Positions 61,074 through 64,000 of a stretch of DNA of 64,000 bases are shown piece by piece; position 1 is the stretch's first letter; every line of letters starts with the position of its first letter. The position numbers and the translations under genes are program-made. Source of the DNA: an uncultured Prevotella sp. (GTDB taxonomy: Bacteria > Bacteroidota > Bacteroidia > Bacteroidales > Bacteroidaceae); contig CALCVP010000031.1 of NCBI GenBank assembly GCA_937907705.1, forward strand, positions 255,566-319,565, written 5' to 3'. Below the pieces are notes generated by a model that did not search any database, had not been told where the DNA came from, and worked only from the letters and a program-made list of their open reading frames with translations.

Positions 61074-63275
61074 ATGGTTAGAGGTTTTCATGTTACATTT
61101 CAGCATGATGCCATGCAGTGTGGCGTGGCGTGTCTTCAGATGGTATGTAGGCATTTCGGTTGCAATTACTCTCTCGATTTTCTCTCGCAACAGTGTGCCG
61201 CTACCACTGAGGGCGTGTCGCTCTTGGCCCTTAGCGAGGCGGCTACACAACTGGGCCTTTCTTCGGTGTGCGGCAGAGCGGAGGCTGATACATTGGCTGA
61301 TGCCCCATTGCCGTGCATCTTGCATTGGAACCAAAACCATTTTGTTGTGCTTTATAGGGTAAAGCGCAACCGCAAGTATTATATAGCCGACCCTGGCAAG
61401 GGACTGGTTACTTACGGCCGTGCCGAGTTCTTGAGCCATTGGATCAGTACACATACCAATGGCAGCGACAAGGGCGTGGTCATGTTTCTAAAGCCCACAC
61501 CGGCTTTCGGACAGTGTAAAGACAATACCGTGCCGCCTGCACAGTTGCGGTCGTTCAAGTTTCTGTTGGGGTATATCAGGCAGTACCGTCGGCTGTTTTT
61601 CCAGATTGTGTTGGGTCTGGCAGTGGGCAGTGTGTTGCAGTTGGCACTGCCGTTTCTTACGCAATCCATTGTGGATGTGGGCATACGCAATCAGGATATA
61701 GGCTTCGTGTGGTTAGTGCTTATCGGGCAACTGGTGCTTACATTGGGGCAAACTTCGCTCGATTTTATCAGGCGCTGGCTGTTGCTGCATGTCAACATGC
61801 GCATCAATATCTCTTTATTAAGCGACTTCTTTATCAAGTTGCTGCGCTTGCCTATGTCGTTTTTTGACACCAAGCTCTTGGGCGACCTGATGCAGCGCAT
61901 GGGCGACCACAGCAGGGTAAACAGCTTTCTTACGCAGCAGACACTGAGCATTTTGTTCTCGGCTATCACCTTTGTGGTCTATTCATTGGTGCTGTGCTGT
62001 TACAGCATGCCAGTGTTGGCGGTGTTTATGGTGGGCAGCTTGCTCTATGGCGCTTGGATGATGCTGTTTCTGCACCGCCGCAAGCTGTTGGACTATAAAC
62101 TGTTTGAAAAGCAGGCCATTAACAGTAACAAGACGTATGAGTTCATCACTTCCATGCAGGAGATAAAGTTGCAGAATTGCGAGCAACGCCGCCGATGGGA
62201 GTGGGAAGATGTGCAGACAGACCTGTTTGATGTGCAGATGAAGAGTCTGAAGTTGCAGCAAACTCAGGAGGCGGGCAGCATATTCATCAACGAACTGAAG
62301 AATATGGCGGTTACCGTCATGGCGGCATCGGCGGTTATTCATGGCAACATCACGTTGGGCATGATGCTGGCCATACAGTATGTAATCGGGCAACTCAACT
62401 CGCCTGTCAACGATTTGCTCAGCTTTTGCTATTCTCTGCAAGATGTGAAAATCAGCTTGGAGCGCATCAACGAGATACATCGCATGGTAGACGAGAACGG
62501 CGATAGCCATACAAAAACAGACACTATCTGTATGGAGCAGGGCATCCGCTTGTCTCATGTAGACTTCAAGTATGACCCGCATGCTCCGGTCAAGACCATA
62601 GATCAGGTGTCGTTCACAGTGCCTTGTGGCAAGGTAACGGCCATTGTGGGGGCATCGGGCAGCGGCAAGACCACACTGATAAAGCTTATGCTGGGCTATT
62701 ATCCCGCAGCGGGTGGGCAGCTGCTGATTGGTGATACCGATATTGCCACTGTTGACTTGCGGTGGTGGCGCCGCCAGTGTGGTGTGGTGATGCAGAATGG
62801 TGCAATCTTTTCAGAGTCAATAGCACGCAACATTGCCGTTGACGATGGCGACATAGACAAAGACGCTTTGCTGCATGCAGCCGAGATAGCCTGCATCAAA
62901 GACTATATACAGCAATTGCCGTTGGGCTTCGATACCAAGATAGGGCGCGATGGGGTAGGGCTTAGCCAGGGGCAACGGCAGCGCATACTCATAGCGCGTG
63001 CAGTGTATAAAAATCCTGCTTTCATCTTTTTGGATGAGGCCACCAATTCGCTCGATGCCAACAATGAGCGGTGCATCGTTGAAAATCTTGACCGCTTTTA
63101 TCATGGCAAGACCGTAGTGGTAGTGGCACACAGGCTCAGTACGGTAAAGAATGCAGACCAGATAGTGGTGCTTGACGGCGGACGAGTGGTGGAAGTGGGC
63201 ACCCACGATACACTCGTCAAGCAGCAAGGGGCTTACTACCATTTGGTAAAAAACCAACTGGAATTGGGCGCATAG
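61074..63275 (+). CDS. Peptidase-containing ABC transporter (C39, double-glycine)
   Basis: 733 residues. N-terminal C39 peptidase with Q10, C16 (MQCGVAC), H89 (NHFVVLY) and D106 (IADPGKG): a complete active site for cutting after double Gly. Six membrane helices lie at about 160-440. The nucleotide-binding domain has Walker A GASGSGKTT (about 525), signature LSQGQ (630), Walker B FIFLDEATN (about 650) and the H-loop VVAHRLS. It removes the LHGG leader and exports the core across the inner membrane, working as a homodimer. The GG sites of all three precursors match its specificity class. It starts 57 bp after precursor 3. A 165-residue HlyD-like gene follows, but no full-size adaptor. Confidence 0.95.
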   Translation: MVRGFHVTFQHDAMQCGVACLQMVCRHFGCNYSLDFLSQQCAATTEGVSLLALSEAATQLGLSSVCGRAEADTLADAPLPCILHWNQNHFVVLYRVKRNRKYYIADPGKGLVTYGRAEFLSHWISTHTNGSDKGVVMFLKPTPAFGQCKDNTVPPAQLRSFKFLLGYIRQYRRLFFQIVLGLAVGSVLQLALPFLTQSIVDVGIRNQDIGFVWLVLIGQLVLTLGQTSLDFIRRWLLLHVNMRINISLLSDFFIKLLRLPMSFFDTKLLGDLMQRMGDHSRVNSFLTQQTLSILFSAITFVVYSLVLCCYSMPVLAVFMVGSLLYGAWMMLFLHRRKLLDYKLFEKQAINSNKTYEFITSMQEIKLQNCEQRRRWEWEDVQTDLFDVQMKSLKLQQTQEAGSIFINELKNMAVTVMAASAVIHGNITLGMMLAIQYVIGQLNSPVNDLLSFCYSLQDVKISLERINEIHRMVDENGDSHTKTDTICMEQGIRLSHVDFKYDPHAPVKTIDQVSFTVPCGKVTAIVGASGSGKTTLIKLMLGYYPAAGGQLLIGDTDIATVDLRWWRRQCGVVMQNGAIFSESIARNIAVDDGDIDKDALLHAAEIACIKDYIQQLPLGFDTKIGRDGVGLSQGQRQRILIARAVYKNPAFIFLDEATNSLDANNERCIVENLDRFYHGKTVVVVAHRLSTVKNADQIVVLDGGRVVEVGTHDTLVKQQGAYYHLVKNQLELGA

Positions 63276-63302
63276 TAACAGAACAATGAAGAAAGGAACA
63301 GG

Positions 63303-63800
63303 ATGGAAACCAACAGTAATATACAATTGCGCAGTGAGCGTATGCGTCATGTAATAGGCAGAGTGCCTCCCTTGCTTGTCAATGTGGGCACGGGAGCCAT
63401 TACCCTCATTATGGCACTGCTCTTCGTGGCTGTCTGTTATGTACACTATCCTGTTACGGTAGAGGCAGAAGGACAGGTCATACGTACTGGTTCTTCGGCT
63501 GACAGTGTACAGGCGCTGCTGTATGTTCCGTATAAGTATAAGCAGCTGTTCAACCATCCGCATAAAGCCATGGTAACGGTAGAGGGCTATAGCGATACTC
63601 CCATAGTGAGCCATGTGTCTGGCATGTCCCCCGTTCCTGTAAAGCGTGCCGTAGGCAACTGCTTTGCGGTTACAGTGCCACTGCCGGCTACCCTCAACCG
63701 TCAGCCCATTTATCGTGGACTTACCGCCACAGCTTCGTTTCAGCTTAGTAATTATACCCTATTGCAACTTCTGTTCCCCACTCTCTCGTCCGCTGATTAG
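63303..63800 (+). CDS. Very short HlyD-like membrane protein
   Basis: 165 residues. After a short cytoplasmic start (LRSERMRHVIGRVPPLLVNVG) comes one membrane helix (TGAITLIMALLFVAVCYVHY), then PVTVEAEGQVIRTG, which is how HlyD adaptor proteins begin their periplasmic part. The next residues form only a small beta domain (VQALLYVPYKYKQLF, VSGMSPVP, NCFAVTVPLPATL, PIYRGLTATASFQL, like the end of HlyD). The long helical hairpin and lipoyl halves of normal adaptors (about 400 residues) are absent. The frame is intact with a normal stop, so this is a reduced form, not an obvious pseudogene. It lies 27 bp after the exporter and probably works with it. Confidence 0.75.
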   Translation: METNSNIQLRSERMRHVIGRVPPLLVNVGTGAITLIMALLFVAVCYVHYPVTVEAEGQVIRTGSSADSVQALLYVPYKYKQLFNHPHKAMVTVEGYSDTPIVSHVSGMSPVPVKRAVGNCFAVTVPLPATLNRQPIYRGLTATASFQLSNYTLLQLLFPTLSSAD

Positions 63801-63872
63801 TGGTGTTCCATAGATAGCGGATGGCAATAGGGTATATTTTCCTATTTTCTTATTTTTTAGAAATTGCTTTTC

Positions 63873-63985
63873 CGTTGCTATGCAATCGCCCTGCGATAGC
63901 ATAGCAATCGTTCTTCGATTGCACCGTTATCGCCCTGTGGTTGCAGTGCTTTTGCAAGCCGATAGCGGTGCAATCGGCATCAGAG
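63873..63985. repeat. Mosaic repeat cluster F
   Basis: Contains GTTGCTATGC (63874-63883) with its near-exact inverse at 63899-63908, GATTGCACCGTT (63917-63928; also at 18138 and 25013) and TTGCAAGCCGAT (63952-63963; also at 31774). It fills the region after the peptide locus to near the window end; no gene is seen from 63801 to 64000. Confidence 0.75.
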
Positions 63986-64000
63986 CGTATCTTTTCCACG

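Overview
The window comes from a Bacteroidales chromosome, most likely Prevotella or a close relative. The evidence is SusC/SusD pairs, BACON-GH5, Mfa-type fimbrillins with DUF3575/DUF3868 partners, a T9SS-type C-terminal domain, GG-Bacteroidales peptide precursors, and many promoters of the Bacteroidetes form TTTG-N19/20-TAnnTTTG. No tRNA, rRNA, transposase or CRISPR array was seen.

Layout. (1) 1-17526: a polysaccharide utilisation locus. GH31, GH2 and GH3 (cut by the window start) run leftward. A frameshifted SusC, SusD, a surface glycan-binding lipoprotein, a small lipoprotein and a BACON-GH5 endoglucanase run rightward. The enzyme set matches xyloglucan loci: the GH5 cuts the backbone at the surface, SusC/D import the oligosaccharides, and GH31/GH2/GH3 strip xylose, galactose and glucose in the periplasm. 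(2) 17527-18229: convergent intergenic DNA with a possible small RNA and two large hairpins. (3) 18230-33199, leftward: a membrane AraC regulator, then DUF3575, DUF3868/OmpA/TPR, Mfa1-like fimbrillin, Mfa2-like anchor, two accessory fimbrillins and a 1770-residue putative tip adhesin with a T9SS-type C-terminus. (4) 33584-47776: envelope and polysaccharide functions. These are two rightward glycosyltransferases, a Cys-heptad periplasmic protein, a LysM-M23 peptidase, Hsp20, a BASS-type transporter, and a leftward cluster of GT2, GT-C-like membrane protein, HAD phosphatase, UbiA-type phosphoribosyltransferase, two acyltransferases and a phosphoethanolamine-transferase-like enzyme. (5) 48295-51352: rplM-rpsI-rpsB-tsf with structured leaders. 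(6) 51564-63800: a peptide natural-product (RiPP) locus of the GG-Bacteroidales type.

The RiPP locus is the most interesting part. A TPR/HTH regulator and a small secreted protein precede three Cys-rich precursors that share a leader ending LHGG. One radical SAM/SPASM maturase, two paralogous TonB-receptor-like barrels, a C39-peptidase ABC exporter and a very short HlyD-like protein complete it. Each precursor is followed at once by a hairpin, two barrels sit beside precursors, and an 18-bp repeat with a G8 tract marks the promoter.

A family of mosaic palindromic repeats (words TAGCTATGCAATC, GATTGCACCGTT, TTGCAAGCCGAT) recurs in at least six intergenic places. All calls are by reading alone; no database search was possible.
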